Assembly (NCBI GenBank): GCA_963760375.1
Contig: CAVXCS010000007.1
Coordinates: 992,001-1,056,000, forward strand
DNA length: 64,000 nt
Source: Pelagihabitans sp963760375
Lineage (GTDB): Bacteria > Bacteroidota > Bacteroidia > Flavobacteriales > Flavobacteriaceae
Direction: 5' to 3'
Shown here: in pieces, positions 25,050 to 36,500 of the stretch
Layout: every line of letters starts with the position of its first letter
How positions within the stretch are numbered: position 1 is the first letter of the stretch
Made by a program: the position numbers and the translations under genes
The notes under the pieces: model-generated
What the model was told of the DNA's origin: nothing
Databases searched by the model: none
Seen by the model: the letters and a program-made list of their open reading frames with translations, nothing else

Positions 25050-25973
25050 ATGAACAACAGGGCAAAGCATAGCGAACTCATCAAAACCGAAGCCAAACGC
25101 CTCGGTTTTTTGTCCTGCGGAGTTTCCAAGGCCGGGTTCTTGGAAGAAGAGGCCCCTCGCCTTGAAAAATGGTTGAAGAACAATATGCAGGGCGAAATGT
25201 CCTATATGGAAAACCATTTCGACAAGCGCTTAGATCCCCGACTCCTGGTAGATGGGGCCAAGTCGGTGATTTCATTGTTGTTGAATTATTATCCGGAGGC
25301 ATCCCAATCTGCGGACAGTTATAAAATTTCCAAGTACGCCTATGGGCAGGATTACCATCACGTGATCAAGTCGAAACTTCGACAGTTGCAGGAATTTATC
25401 TCCGAAGAAATAGGAGAGGTCAACGGCCGCGCCTTTGTCGATTCCGCACCGGTGATGGACAAGGCCTGGGCGGCCAAAAGTGGCCTGGGCTGGATGGGCA
25501 AACACAGCAATCTTTTGACCCAACAAGTGGGTTCTTTCTATTTTATCGCAGAACTCATCGTGGATATTGAACTGGAATATGACGCCCCTGTCACCGACCA
25601 CTGTGGCACTTGTACCGCCTGCATCGATGCTTGCCCGACCCAGGCCATCGTTGAACCTTATGTGGTCGATGGCAGCAAGTGCATTTCTTATTTTACCATT
25701 GAACTGAAAAACGAGATTCCCAATGAATTCCATGGAAAGTTCGATGATTGGGTGTTCGGCTGCGATGTGTGCCAGGATGTTTGCCCCTGGAACCGCTTCT
25801 CCAAACCCCACATGGAGCCGCTCTTCGAACCCCATCCGGAATTGTTGTCCCTCACCAAAAAGGATTGGGACGAAATCACCGAAGATGTCTTTAAAAAGGT
25901 CTTTCAAAAATCAGCCGTAAAACGCACCAAATATTCGGGTCTCAAACGCAACCTAGATTTCTTGAAGGACTAG
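25050..25973 (+). CDS. queG: Epoxyqueuosine reductase QueG
   Basis: QueG is the cobalamin-dependent reductase for the last step of queuosine synthesis in tRNA, epoxyqueuosine to queuosine. The 307-residue protein has the cobalamin-binding N-terminal domain with the conserved FVDSAPVMDK segment (Asp131 the likely proton donor) and a GLGWMGKHSN loop. The two 4Fe-4S clusters are bound by CGTCTACIDACP (Cys185, 188, 191, 195) and CDVCQDVCPWN (Cys238, 241, 245) with Cys211. It lacks the C-terminal HEAT-like extension seen in longer QueG proteins. A stub resembling its first codons lies 1.6 kb upstream. Confidence 0.95.
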   Translation: MNNRAKHSELIKTEAKRLGFLSCGVSKAGFLEEEAPRLEKWLKNNMQGEMSYMENHFDKRLDPRLLVDGAKSVISLLLNYYPEASQSADSYKISKYAYGQDYHHVIKSKLRQLQEFISEEIGEVNGRAFVDSAPVMDKAWAAKSGLGWMGKHSNLLTQQVGSFYFIAELIVDIELEYDAPVTDHCGTCTACIDACPTQAIVEPYVVDGSKCISYFTIELKNEIPNEFHGKFDDWVFGCDVCQDVCPWNRFSKPHMEPLFEPHPELLSLTKKDWDEITEDVFKKVFQKSAVKRTKYSGLKRNLDFLKD

Positions 25974-26104
25974 CCATTGACATTCCAAAAATACGCCAAC
26001 GTTTTCGTAATGATTATTGCAAACTTTCCGATCCACTTTCCTGAAACAAGACTTATAAAATACTATATTGACTGCTTGAACCACCGCGACCAAACTTTAG
26101 AAAA

Positions 26105-27415
26105 ATGAACTTCAGCAAACCCAAATTAAGCTTTTGGCAAATTTTTAATATGAATGTCGGGTTTCTGGGCATTCAGTTCAGTTTTGGATTGCAGCAAACC
26201 GCGATCAATCCAATTTTCCTTTTTTTGGGAGCACCGGAAGATATGTTGCCGATTTTGAACATTGCAGGACCGGTTACCGGCTTGGTCATTCAGCCTATCA
26301 TCGGTGCTATTTCAGATAAAACATGGTCACCGCGCTGGGGCAGGCGAAAACCCTTTTTCTTGATTGGAGCCATTATCGGCAGTCTCTGTTTGTTTGCTTT
26401 TCCATTGAGCCCCGTGCTCTGGTTTGCCGTTGGGCTGCTTTGGATCCTGGATGTTGGGAACAACATGGCAATGGAACCCTATCGTGCCTTTGTAGGCGAT
26501 AAATTACCCATAAAACAATTGAGTCTGGGATATCAGATGCAGAGTCTTTTTGTGGGAGCGGGTATTGTTTTGGCGAATGCATCCATTTTTTTGTTTCAGG
26601 ATTGGTTTAGTGTGGACGGCACCGTGGATGCGGTGGGATCCATACCAAAATGGCTGTACTATTCCTTTTTTATCGGATCGGTTTTATCGGTGAGCACCAT
26701 CTTGTGGTCTGTTTTAAAAACACCCGAAATCCCTCCTTCGGAAAAGGAATTGGCGGAAATAAATGCCCATAAGGGTTTGCCATTTGTGGAACGCTTCAAA
26801 ATGCCGTTTATCGAGATTTCAAAGGCGATCAAAGAGATGCCTGCCTTTATGTGGAAACTTTCCGCGGTATACCTCTTTCAATGGTACGCTTTGTTCGTGT
26901 ACTGGCAGTTCATCGTGCCCCTCTTTAGGCTGACCATGGGATACGATACCTCCAATGCTGCGGCCCAGGCCGCAAAAATGAGTACCACCTATAATATCGT
27001 GACCGTTGTGGTGGCGTTGGCCCTGGTACCGTTGACATTGAAATATGGAGGAAAGAAGATCTACGCCGCCAGTTTGCTTGGCACTGGGCTGGCCTTATTG
27101 GCGATACCCTTTATTGCGGATCCTATTTTCGTCTTGTTTCCGATGGTGCTGTTCGGCATCGGTTGGGCAGCCATGATGGGGATTCCTTATACCATGGTTT
27201 CAAAAATAGTTCCACAGGAACGCCGAGGGGTATACATGGGCATATTGAATATGATGATCGTCATTCCAATGGGTATTGAAACGCTTACTTTCGGCCCAAT
27301 CTTTAAATATCTTCTGGGTAACAATGCGATCAATGCCATTCTTTTTGGGGGCGTATTTTTTATTATTGCCTCGTTGTTGGCCTTAAGATTGAAAGTGCCG
27401 GCAGACAAAGTCTGA
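26105..27415 (+). CDS. MFS transporter, SLC45-like family
   Basis: A 436-residue major facilitator with twelve predicted helices. The loop between helices 2 and 3 reads ISDKTWSPRWGRRKPF, the RWGRRKP signature of SLC45/sucrose-type symporters. This makes sugar or polyol-proton symport the likely activity, although Bacteroidota members are usually annotated only as MFS transporters. There are no sugar-utilisation genes next to it and no regulator, so the substrate cannot be inferred. It is monocistronic between queG (131 bp upstream) and maeB. I found no convincing promoter box. Confidence 0.82.
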   Translation: MNFSKPKLSFWQIFNMNVGFLGIQFSFGLQQTAINPIFLFLGAPEDMLPILNIAGPVTGLVIQPIIGAISDKTWSPRWGRRKPFFLIGAIIGSLCLFAFPLSPVLWFAVGLLWILDVGNNMAMEPYRAFVGDKLPIKQLSLGYQMQSLFVGAGIVLANASIFLFQDWFSVDGTVDAVGSIPKWLYYSFFIGSVLSVSTILWSVLKTPEIPPSEKELAEINAHKGLPFVERFKMPFIEISKAIKEMPAFMWKLSAVYLFQWYALFVYWQFIVPLFRLTMGYDTSNAAAQAAKMSTTYNIVTVVVALALVPLTLKYGGKKIYAASLLGTGLALLAIPFIADPIFVLFPMVLFGIGWAAMMGIPYTMVSKIVPQERRGVYMGILNMMIVIPMGIETLTFGPIFKYLLGNNAINAILFGGVFFIIASLLALRLKVPADKV

Positions 27416-27524
27416 TCGGTCCGGCCCTTTCCTTCATTTTAATCGGGATACCAACAGGGTTACCGATACTTCATCGTTATAAAAAGGATTATCCATAAGA
27501 GGCGGGTTTATTGAAGAATACCCT

Positions 27525-27532
27525 TAAATTTG
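27525..27532 (+). promoter_or_regulatory. Candidate -7 element of maeB
   Basis: TAAATTTG fits TAnnTTTG and sits 19 bp before the maeB ATG, the same spacing as at ctaB and gcvH. The nearest TTG is only 11 bp upstream, so the -33 element is not clear. Confidence 0.5.
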
Positions 27533-27551
27533 CTAACCAAAACAATCGCAG

Positions 27552-29849
27552 ATGAGCAAGAGCAAACAAAGACGGGAGGCCTTAATTTATCATGCCAAGC
27601 CCCAACCTGGGAAGATCAAGATAGTGCCCACCAAACCTTACGCTACCCAAAGAGACCTTGCTTTGGCCTACTCTCCGGGAGTCGCTGAACCTTGTTTGGA
27701 AATCGCAAAGAAGAAAGACAATGTGTACAAGTATACCGCCAAAGGCAACCTGGTAGCCGTCATTTCCAACGGTACCGCCGTACTTGGCTTGGGCGATATC
27801 GGCCCCGAAGCTTCCAAACCGGTAATGGAGGGCAAATGCCTGCTATTTAAAATATTTGCCGATATCGATGGAATGGACATTGAAATCGATACCAAGGACA
27901 TAGATAAATTCGTGGAGACCGTCAAAATGATCGCCCCAACTTTCGGAGGCATCAATTTAGAGGATATCAAAGCCCCCGAAGCATTCGAAATTGAACGAAG
28001 GCTCAAAGAAGAGCTGGACATACCCGTGATGCACGACGATCAGCATGGCACCGCCATTATTTCTGCAGCCGCTTTGTTGAACGCCTTGGAAATCACGAAA
28101 AAGAAGATTTCCGAGGTACGTATCGTGGTCAACGGGGCCGGGGCCGCTGCCGTTTCCTGCACCAAGTTGTACAAGGCCTTTGGCGCGAAGATGGAAAATA
28201 TTGTGATGCTCGATAGCAAAGGGGTCATTCGCATGGATGCTGAAAATATTGCACCTTCCAAGCTAGAATTCGCAACGAAGCGCAAAATAGACACTTTGGC
28301 CGAAGCCATGAAAGATGCCGACGTTTTTATCGGGCTATCGATTGCGGATATCGTCACCCCGGAAATGCTCAAATCGATGGCCAAAAACCCCATCGTATTC
28401 GCGATGGCAAATCCCGATCCGGAGATTAAATATGACCTAGCGATTCAAACGCGCAAAGACATTATCATGGCCACGGGCCGGTCGGATCATCCCAATCAAG
28501 TGAACAACGTGCTCGGATTCCCCTTTATTTTCAGGGGCGCTTTGGACGTTCGCGCTACTTCGATCAATGAGGCAATGAAAATGGCGGCGGTGAAGGCCTT
28601 GGCCAAATTGACCCGCGAACCGGTGCCGGAACAAGTGAACATAGCCTATGGGGAAACCAGGCTCACTTTTGGAAAGGAATACATCATCCCTAAGCCGTTC
28701 GACCAACGATTGATCGCCGAAATCCCACCGGCGGTTGCCAAAGCGGCCATGGAAAGCGGCGTGGCAAAAGCCCCGATTGAGGACTGGGACAAATACAGGG
28801 AAGAGTTGTTGCAACGATCTGGCAAGGACAATAAGGTGGTGCGGTTGCTTCACAGCAGGGCAAAGGCCAACGCCAAAAGGGTCGTTTTTGCCGAAGCCGA
28901 TCAACTGGATGTTTTGAAAGCGGCCCAAATAGCCTATGAGGAAGGGATTGCCATACCCATTTTACTAGGCAATACCGAGATCATCACGGAATTGAAACGT
29001 GAGTTGGAATTCGACAGTGATGTGGCCATCATAGATCCCAACGACGAATCCTCCGATGAAATGAGGCTCCGATATGCCACTAATTTTTGGGCAAAACGCC
29101 AAAGAAGTGGTACTACCTTGTACAGTGCCAAACTCAAAATGAGGGAACGCAACTATTTTGGGGCCATGATGGTGCGTGAAGGCGATGCCGACGGTATGAT
29201 TTCGGGATATTCCAGGGCCTATCCCACGGTGGTAAAACCTGTATTTGAAGTCATTGGAAGAGCGGCCAACGTGAAGCGTGTGTCCACGGTAAACATCATG
29301 ATCACAGACCGTGGACCCATGTTTCTGGCGGACACCTCGATCAATATCGACCCCAATGCGGAAGAAATCGCCGAGATCGCCTTGATGACGGCCAATGTGG
29401 CCATGACTTTTGGGTTTGATCCGGTTATGGCCCTGTTGTCCTATGCGAATTTTGGATCTTCATCCCACCCCCATGCGATCAAAGTAAGGGAGGCGCTAAG
29501 GATTTTGCACCACAGTAACCCCGAATTGGTGGCAGATGGGGAGATCCAAATCGATTTCGCACTCAACAAGGAACTTCATCAAAGCCAATTCCCATTTTCG
29601 AAATTGGCCGGAAAAAAGGTGAACACCTTGATATTCCCTAATTTGGAGGCCGCCAATATCACCTATAAACTGCTCAAGGAAATGAATGGATCCGATTCGA
29701 TCGGGCCCATCATGGTAGGGCTGAGCAAATCGGTCCACATCTTGCAGCTTGGGGCCAGTGTTGACGAAATGGTGAATATGACCGCGGTGGCCGTCATCGA
29801 TGCCCAGGAAAGGGAGAAAAGAAAGAAAGCCAAAACCGCCAAAACATAG
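27552..29849 (+). CDS. maeB: NADP-dependent malic enzyme with phosphotransacetylase-like domain
   Basis: MaeB decarboxylates malate to pyruvate and gives NADPH. The 765-residue product has a malic enzyme N-domain (AYSPGVAEPCLEI at about 36-48; MHDDQHGTA near 159) and an NAD(P)-binding domain (VVNGAGAAAVSC, about 193). From about 430 to 760 it has a phosphotransacetylase-like C-terminal domain. In MaeB enzymes this domain is regulatory (acetyl-CoA sensing) rather than catalytic. The architecture and length match the family. ruvA follows after 78 bp, possibly in the same transcript. Confidence 0.96.
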   Translation: MSKSKQRREALIYHAKPQPGKIKIVPTKPYATQRDLALAYSPGVAEPCLEIAKKKDNVYKYTAKGNLVAVISNGTAVLGLGDIGPEASKPVMEGKCLLFKIFADIDGMDIEIDTKDIDKFVETVKMIAPTFGGINLEDIKAPEAFEIERRLKEELDIPVMHDDQHGTAIISAAALLNALEITKKKISEVRIVVNGAGAAAVSCTKLYKAFGAKMENIVMLDSKGVIRMDAENIAPSKLEFATKRKIDTLAEAMKDADVFIGLSIADIVTPEMLKSMAKNPIVFAMANPDPEIKYDLAIQTRKDIIMATGRSDHPNQVNNVLGFPFIFRGALDVRATSINEAMKMAAVKALAKLTREPVPEQVNIAYGETRLTFGKEYIIPKPFDQRLIAEIPPAVAKAAMESGVAKAPIEDWDKYREELLQRSGKDNKVVRLLHSRAKANAKRVVFAEADQLDVLKAAQIAYEEGIAIPILLGNTEIITELKRELEFDSDVAIIDPNDESSDEMRLRYATNFWAKRQRSGTTLYSAKLKMRERNYFGAMMVREGDADGMISGYSRAYPTVVKPVFEVIGRAANVKRVSTVNIMITDRGPMFLADTSINIDPNAEEIAEIALMTANVAMTFGFDPVMALLSYANFGSSSHPHAIKVREALRILHHSNPELVADGEIQIDFALNKELHQSQFPFSKLAGKKVNTLIFPNLEAANITYKLLKEMNGSDSIGPIMVGLSKSVHILQLGASVDEMVNMTAVAVIDAQEREKRKKAKTAKT

Positions 29850-29927
29850 GGAGTTGATTTGAACCCTATGATGCCGCTCCAGACAATAGAGCTGAACCAA
29901 AACAAAAACAACCATCTAACCCAAGTC

Positions 29928-30509
29928 ATGATCAATCATTTAAAAGGCAAGCTGGTGGAGAAAAATCCCACCCACGTGGTCATCGAATGCGGCGGTGTGG
30001 GCTATTTTGTAAACATATCGCTGCATACCTTCTCCAAAATACCCGATTCGGAACAAGTCCTGTTGTTCACCCATTTACAGATTAAGGAAGATGCCCATAC
30101 CTTGTTTGGTTTTGCGGAACAATCCGAAAGGGAAATCTTCCGCCTTTTGCTTTCCGTTTCAGGTATCGGATCGAGTATCGCCCGCACCATGCTTTCTTCC
30201 ATGGAACCGACCCAAATTCGAGATGCCATCGCCAACGGGAATGTACCGGTGATTCAGGCCATAAAGGGTATCGGCGCCAAGACGGCACAAAGGGTCATTT
30301 TGGACCTAAAAGACAAAATTCTTAAAATCTACGGAATAGACGAAGTTTCCCACATTTCAAACAATACAAATAAAGATGAAGCGTTATCTGCATTAGAGGT
30401 ACTTGGATTCGTACGAAAGCAGGCCGAAAGGGTTGTTGACAAGGTATTGGCCCAAGATCCCTCGCTAAGCGTTGAGAACATCATAAAACAGACGCTGAAA
30501 AACTTGTAA
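29928..30509 (+). CDS. ruvA: Holliday junction DNA-binding protein RuvA
   Basis: RuvA binds the four-way junction as a tetramer and loads RuvB. I chose ATG 29928, giving 193 residues beginning MINHLKGKLVEKNPTHVVIE, the canonical OB-fold start; the open frame upstream from a TTG has no conserved residues. The two helix-hairpin-helix motifs are in LLSVSGIGSSIARTML (about 73-88) and IKGIGAKTAQRVILDLKDK (about 112-130). A flexible linker and the RuvB-binding C-terminal domain (about 145-193) follow. It ends 5 bp before sprA. Confidence 0.96.
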   Translation: MINHLKGKLVEKNPTHVVIECGGVGYFVNISLHTFSKIPDSEQVLLFTHLQIKEDAHTLFGFAEQSEREIFRLLLSVSGIGSSIARTMLSSMEPTQIRDAIANGNVPVIQAIKGIGAKTAQRVILDLKDKILKIYGIDEVSHISNNTNKDEALSALEVLGFVRKQAERVVDKVLAQDPSLSVENIIKQTLKNL

Positions 30510-30514
30510 TCAGT

Positions 30515-33500
30515 TTGAAAAAAGGGGCAAAAACAATTCTTAAATTTTCATTTAAGCTTATTTTCTTATTCGTGCTATGTTCATTGGCAACGAATACTGC
30601 CGTTGCCCAAGACGAAGAACCCAGCAACGAGCAACAGCTCGACTCCCTAGATCAGGAAATAGACTCGGTTAAGACAGGATTTGAACTGGGCCGGCTCCGA
30701 CTCAAAAATCCCGAAAGCATTGTTTCAAAATACATCTACGATCCCAAACTCGATAGTTATATCTATTCTTCGAAGGTTGGCGATTTCGATATTGGCTACC
30801 CCATTATCCTCACCCCCGAACAATATTTGGAATTGGTTCGAAAAGAGGGCATCAAGGATTATTTCAAAGAAAAATCAGATGCCTACGCGGGCAAGAAGGA
30901 AGGAAGCGAAGAGGCCAGAAAAAACCTTTTGCCCAATTTTTATGTGAACAACGACTTCTTTCAGTCCGTATTCGGGGGCAATACCATTGAAGTGATTCCA
31001 CAGGGATCCGTGGCCATGGATCTTGGCATTATCTGGCAAAAGAACGATAATCCGGCCCTCTCCCCGAGAAACCGGACCAACCTGGCCTTCGATTTTGACC
31101 AAAGGATCAGCCTCAGTATGTTGGGCAAAATTGGGGAAAGGCTTCAGGTAACGGCCAACTATGATACGGAAGCCACCTTCGATTTCCAGAATATCGTAAA
31201 ATTGGATTATACCCCTACCGACGACGATATCATTCGCAAGATAGAGGTGGGCAACGTGAACATGCCGCTCAACAGTTCCCTCATTCAGGGGGCACAGAGC
31301 CTTTTTGGGGTTAAGACAGAACTGCAATTCGGCAGGACCACCGTTACGGCGGTCTTCTCCGAACAACGATCACAGAACAATACCGTTGTGGCGCAAGGCG
31401 GGGGTACCCTGAACGATTTTTCGTTGTTGGCACTCGATTACGATGAAGACAAGCACTTTTTCCTTGCCCAATATTTCAGGGATAACTACGATACCGCACT
31501 CGAGAATTATCCTTTTATCAAAAGTCAGGTACAGATTACCAGATTGGAAGTCTGGGTCACCAACCGGAGCCAGCAAACCTTGAACGTCAGAAACATCGTG
31601 GCCATCCAGGATTTGGGGGAATCAGATCCCGATAAAACCAGAATCGGGCGAGCCAATGGAGATCCTGCAGGTTTTTATAACTTTTTGGGCATCAACAATG
31701 CACTGCCCCGCAACAATGCCAACGATTATGATCCTGGGCTGATCACCACCGGGCAGGGGGTTTTGACGGCCGACATTCGCGATATCGCAACGGTCGACAA
31801 CGGTTTTAATATCCCTACCGGGTACCAGGCTTCCCAAGGCACCGATTTTGCCATTTTGGAAAATGCCCGAAAATTGGAGCAGGGAAGGGATTACGATTTC
31901 AACTCCCAATTGGGATACGTTTCTTTGAACCAACGCCTGAGCAATGACGAGGTACTTGGGGTAGCGTTTCAGTATATCTACAATGGAGAGGTTTTTCAGG
32001 TTGGGGAGTTTGCCAATGGGGGTCTCGATGCCACGACGGTTTCGGGAGGTGTCAATCCCGTGATCAACAACAATACCCTTGTTCTCAAGCTTCTAAAAAG
32101 CAATATTACCAACATCAACGATCCCATATGGGACCTGATGATGAAAAATATTTACGCCACGGGGGCCTTTCAATTGAGCCAAGACGATTTCAAGCTGAAC
32201 ATCCTCTATTCCGATCCTTCCCCTAGAAACTATATCACTCCAATACTCGAAGGTCCGGGTTCCGGTTGGCCGGATGCCCTTCAGGAACGCATTCTTTTGG
32301 AAGTGTTCAATTTTGACCGCCTCAATATTTATAACGACCTGCAACCCGGCGGGGACGGTTTTTTTGATTTTGTGCCGGGCATCACGGTCGATACCAGGGG
32401 AGGGAGGATCATCTTTACCAAGGTAGAACCATTCGGGGAATTTTTGTTCAACCGCTTGGGGCAGGGCACGACCGGTAATTATGACTCCCCCAACCAACAA
32501 GATTACAACGAGAACCAAAAGCGCTATGTTTTCCGCGATATGTATGCGCTCACCAAGGCGGCCGCCCTCCAAAATCCGGAACAGAACAAATTCATCTTGA
32601 AGGGTAGGTACAAATCGGAAGGCAGCAACGGTATTCCCATCGGTGCGTTCAATGTTCCCAGGGGTTCTGTCAGGGTCACCGCAGGCGGAAGGCAATTGCA
32701 GGAGGGCATCGACTATACGGTAAACTATCAGGCCGGGACGGTACAGATCCTCGACCCGAGTTTGGAAGCTTCGAACACGCCCATCAACATATCCGTTGAA
32801 AACAATGCGGTTTTCGGTCAGCAGACGAGGCGATTTACAGGGGTCAATGTAGAGCACCAAATCAATAAAAACTTCGTGATGGGGGCCACTTTGCTCAATT
32901 TGAATGAGAGGCCACTGACACAAAAATCCAATTTTGGGGTTGAACCGGTGAACAATACCGTTTTCGGACTCAATGGAAATTTTTCGACCGAAATACCGCT
33001 TTTGACCCGTTTGGTCAACAAACTCCCCAATATCGATACCGATGTGCCTTCGAACCTTTCCCTTCGGGGCGAGATTGCCTGGCTAAAACCGAGTTCACCG
33101 AAAAATGCAGATTTCGAAGGGGAGACCACCACCTATTTGGATGATTTCGAAGGGTCACAGGCCTTGATCGATATCCGTTCTTCCTTGGGATGGACCTTGG
33201 CCAGCGTGCCAAAGGAAATCGCCGATTTGGCAACCTCTTCCATTGGAAAGGGATACAAACGCGCCAAGCTCGCCTGGTATACGATCGACCCCATTTTTTA
33301 TACCAACCAAAGGCCTTCGAGCATCAGCGACAGCGATATTTCAAAAAATGAGACCAGGCGCATTTTTGTCGATGAGGTTTTTCCACAGGTCGAAATAGCA
33401 CAGGGCCAAACCCAACAGCAGACCACGCTTGACTTGGCCTATTATCCCAATGTAAGGGGCCCATACAATGCTTCCCCGGTAGATAACGGCATTGAAAGCT

Positions 33501-36500
33501 TCGAACAACAATTGCCCGATCAGAAATGGGCAGGGATCATGCGTTCATTGAGCAGTACGAATTTTGAACAGGCCAATGTTGAATTTATCCAGTTTTGGGT
33601 GATGGATCCCTATGTCGACAACATAGGTACAGGACCGGGAAAATTGGTCATCGATTTGGGCAACATTACCGAAGATATTCTCCCAGACGGCCGGAAACAG
33701 TACGAAAACGGGTTACCCTTGGATCCAAACAGCAATGAAACCCGTAGTACCGAATGGGGCAGTGTACCACAAACCCAGGCCCTGGTCTATGCTTTCGATG
33801 TGGATGAAGCGACCAGAAGGGCACAAGATGTAGGTTTCGATGGTTTGGATGACGCACAGGAGGCCACCTTTATTCCCGAAGGCGGTACGGCCCCGGTTTA
33901 TAACGGTCCCCCGGAAGATCCCGCCAGGGATAATTATGAGTACTTCCTACAGCGCGAGGGGAGCATCCTCAACCGGTACCTGAACTTCAACAATCCCCAG
34001 GGAAATTCGCCCGTACAGGTCACCAACGATAACCGTGGGAATACGACCCTACCCGATGTGGAGGACATCGACAGGGATTTGACCATGACCACCGTAGACA
34101 GCTATTACAGTTATGAAGTCGATATCAAGCCTGGTACCGGTATCAACGACCAATATGTCACGGATATCAGGGATTCCTTGGTGCTCAGTGGTAACCGCAT
34201 ACCTGATGGGGGCTCGGTAAGGACGCGTTGGATACAGTATAAAATTCCTTTGAGCGATTTTACCGCATCGGTCGGGGGCATCAATGATTTCAGATCGATC
34301 AGCTCCATGCGGATGTACTTGACGGGTTTTTCCGATGATGTGGTCCTTCGGTTCGCCACCCTGGACCTGGTACGCGGAGATTGGCGAACCTACAACAAAA
34401 CATTACAGGCCGACGGTGAAGATCCTTCTTTGGATGCCACTACCCTGGAGGTCAATGCCGTGAACATCCAGGAAAACGAGCAACGTACGCCCATCCCCTA
34501 TGTGCTCCCGCCCGATGTGCGCAGGGAACAACTGAACAATAACAATACGATAATCCAACAAAACGAACAATCGCTTTCTCTATTGGTGCGAAATCTCGAA
34601 CCCCAAGATTCTAGGGGAGTGTTCAAAAATTTGAACATCGATCTTCGTCAATACGAAAAGATTAAAATGTTTTTGCATGCCGAAGAAGTGGGTGTCGCCC
34701 TAAACCCTTCGGAAGCACCTTTGGTAGGATTTTTAAGGATCGGGACCGATTTCACCGAAAACTTTTACCAAATAGAGCTGCCCTTAAAATTTACGGAATT
34801 TGGGGCTCGCAGTGAAAATGATATTTGGCCGGAAGCGAACAGGATGACCATTGCCTTGGCCGATTTAAAAAAGGTGAAATCGTTGAGGATCAATATCCGA
34901 AATGATGGGGTTCCGTTAAGTGAGCTCCGTTATTATGAAGTGGAAAACGGGGAAGTGGTTGAGGTAAGCGAATTTGCACCAAGATCGGAAGGCAAAATAC
35001 GGATCGGTATCCGGGGAAATCCTTCTTTGGGAAATATTCGAAGTATGATGGTGGGTATCAAAAATGTCAGCGACCTTGCCACCAACGGGGAGGTTTGGTT
35101 CAATGAACTCCGCCTTGCAGGCCTCGACAACAATGGCGGTTGGGCTTCGGTCTTGGCAATGGATGCCAACATCGCCGATTTTGCGAACGTTTCCGCTACC
35201 GGAAGCAAAAGCACCTCTGGTTTTGGCGCGATTGATCAAATGCCGAACGAGCGGGCCCGTGAAGATGCGATTTCCTATGATGTGGTCACCAATGTTAACG
35301 TTGGCCAATTGCTGCCGCCCAAGTGGGGCATACAGATACCCTTTAATTATGGTATTTCCGAACAAAAGATCACACCCGAATTCGATCCCGAATTCGATGA
35401 CCTCAAACTCAACGATCTGATCGATACCGCAGTCGACCAGGAAGATGCCGACAACCTGAGGGAGCGGGCTGAAGACTATACCAAAAGAACGAGCATCAAC
35501 CTGATCGGCGTAAGAAAGAATCGGGGAGAAGAGGCCAAGGCCAATTTCTTCGATATAGAAAATTTCACCTTTAATTATTCCTACAACCAAACCGACCATC
35601 GCGATTTTGAAGTACAGCAGCTGCAAGACCAGAACGTGGTGGCAGGAATGGTGTATACCCATAATTTTAAACCCTTTGAGGTTGCTCCTTTTATGAAAAA
35701 GGATTCGCTGTTCACCGGCAAGTACTGGCAATGGTTGAAGGAGCTGAACTTGAGTTTGTTGCCAACGAGTGTTTCGGTCAACTCCAATATCAACCGGCAA
35801 TTTAACCGGCAAACCTTCAGGAACGTAATTCCTGCCGGGGAAGATCCCAACAACTTTTTGGCCCTTCCCGAACTGCAACAGCGGAACTATCTGTTCAATT
35901 GGCAGTATGCCGTAAATTACAGCCTAACCAAGTCACTTCGCTTGAACCTCACGGCCTCGAACAACCATATTGTGCGCAACTATCTGGAAGACAAGAACGA
36001 CCCCAACTCGGAAATTGATAAGGCTCTGAGCCTCTGGGACGGTTTTTGGGATCTTGGCGAGCCCAATCGACATGCCCAACAAATGCAATTGAACTATGAA
36101 GTGCCTTTCAATAAGATTCCAGCCCTTGATTTCATTACGGCACAGTATAGTTATACCAGTAATTTTGATTGGCAACGTGGGGGGGATGCCCTCACCGAAG
36201 TGGCAGGATCCGCTATCAATACCGTTCAGAATGCCAGCACCCATAACCTAACCTCCAACCTTACCCTCCAGAAATTCTACGATCTTTTGGGCCTGAAGAA
36301 GAACGATGGAAAGGTCTTGGCAAGTCAGGCGGCAATTCGAAAAGACAAGGCGGGGAACCCTTCAAAATCTGCCGAAAAAACACCCGATAAAACGAGTGGG
36401 CTTTGGAATACGGCGGTCGATGTCATTACCATGGTAAAGCGTTTGAACGTGAACTATAACGAAAGCAACGGTACGGTGTTGCCGGGCTACACCCAGAGCA

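Noticed and set aside
26105..27415. Drug efflux pump of the MFS
   Set aside because: The RWGRRKP loop signature and twelve-helix layout fit SLC45-like symporters.
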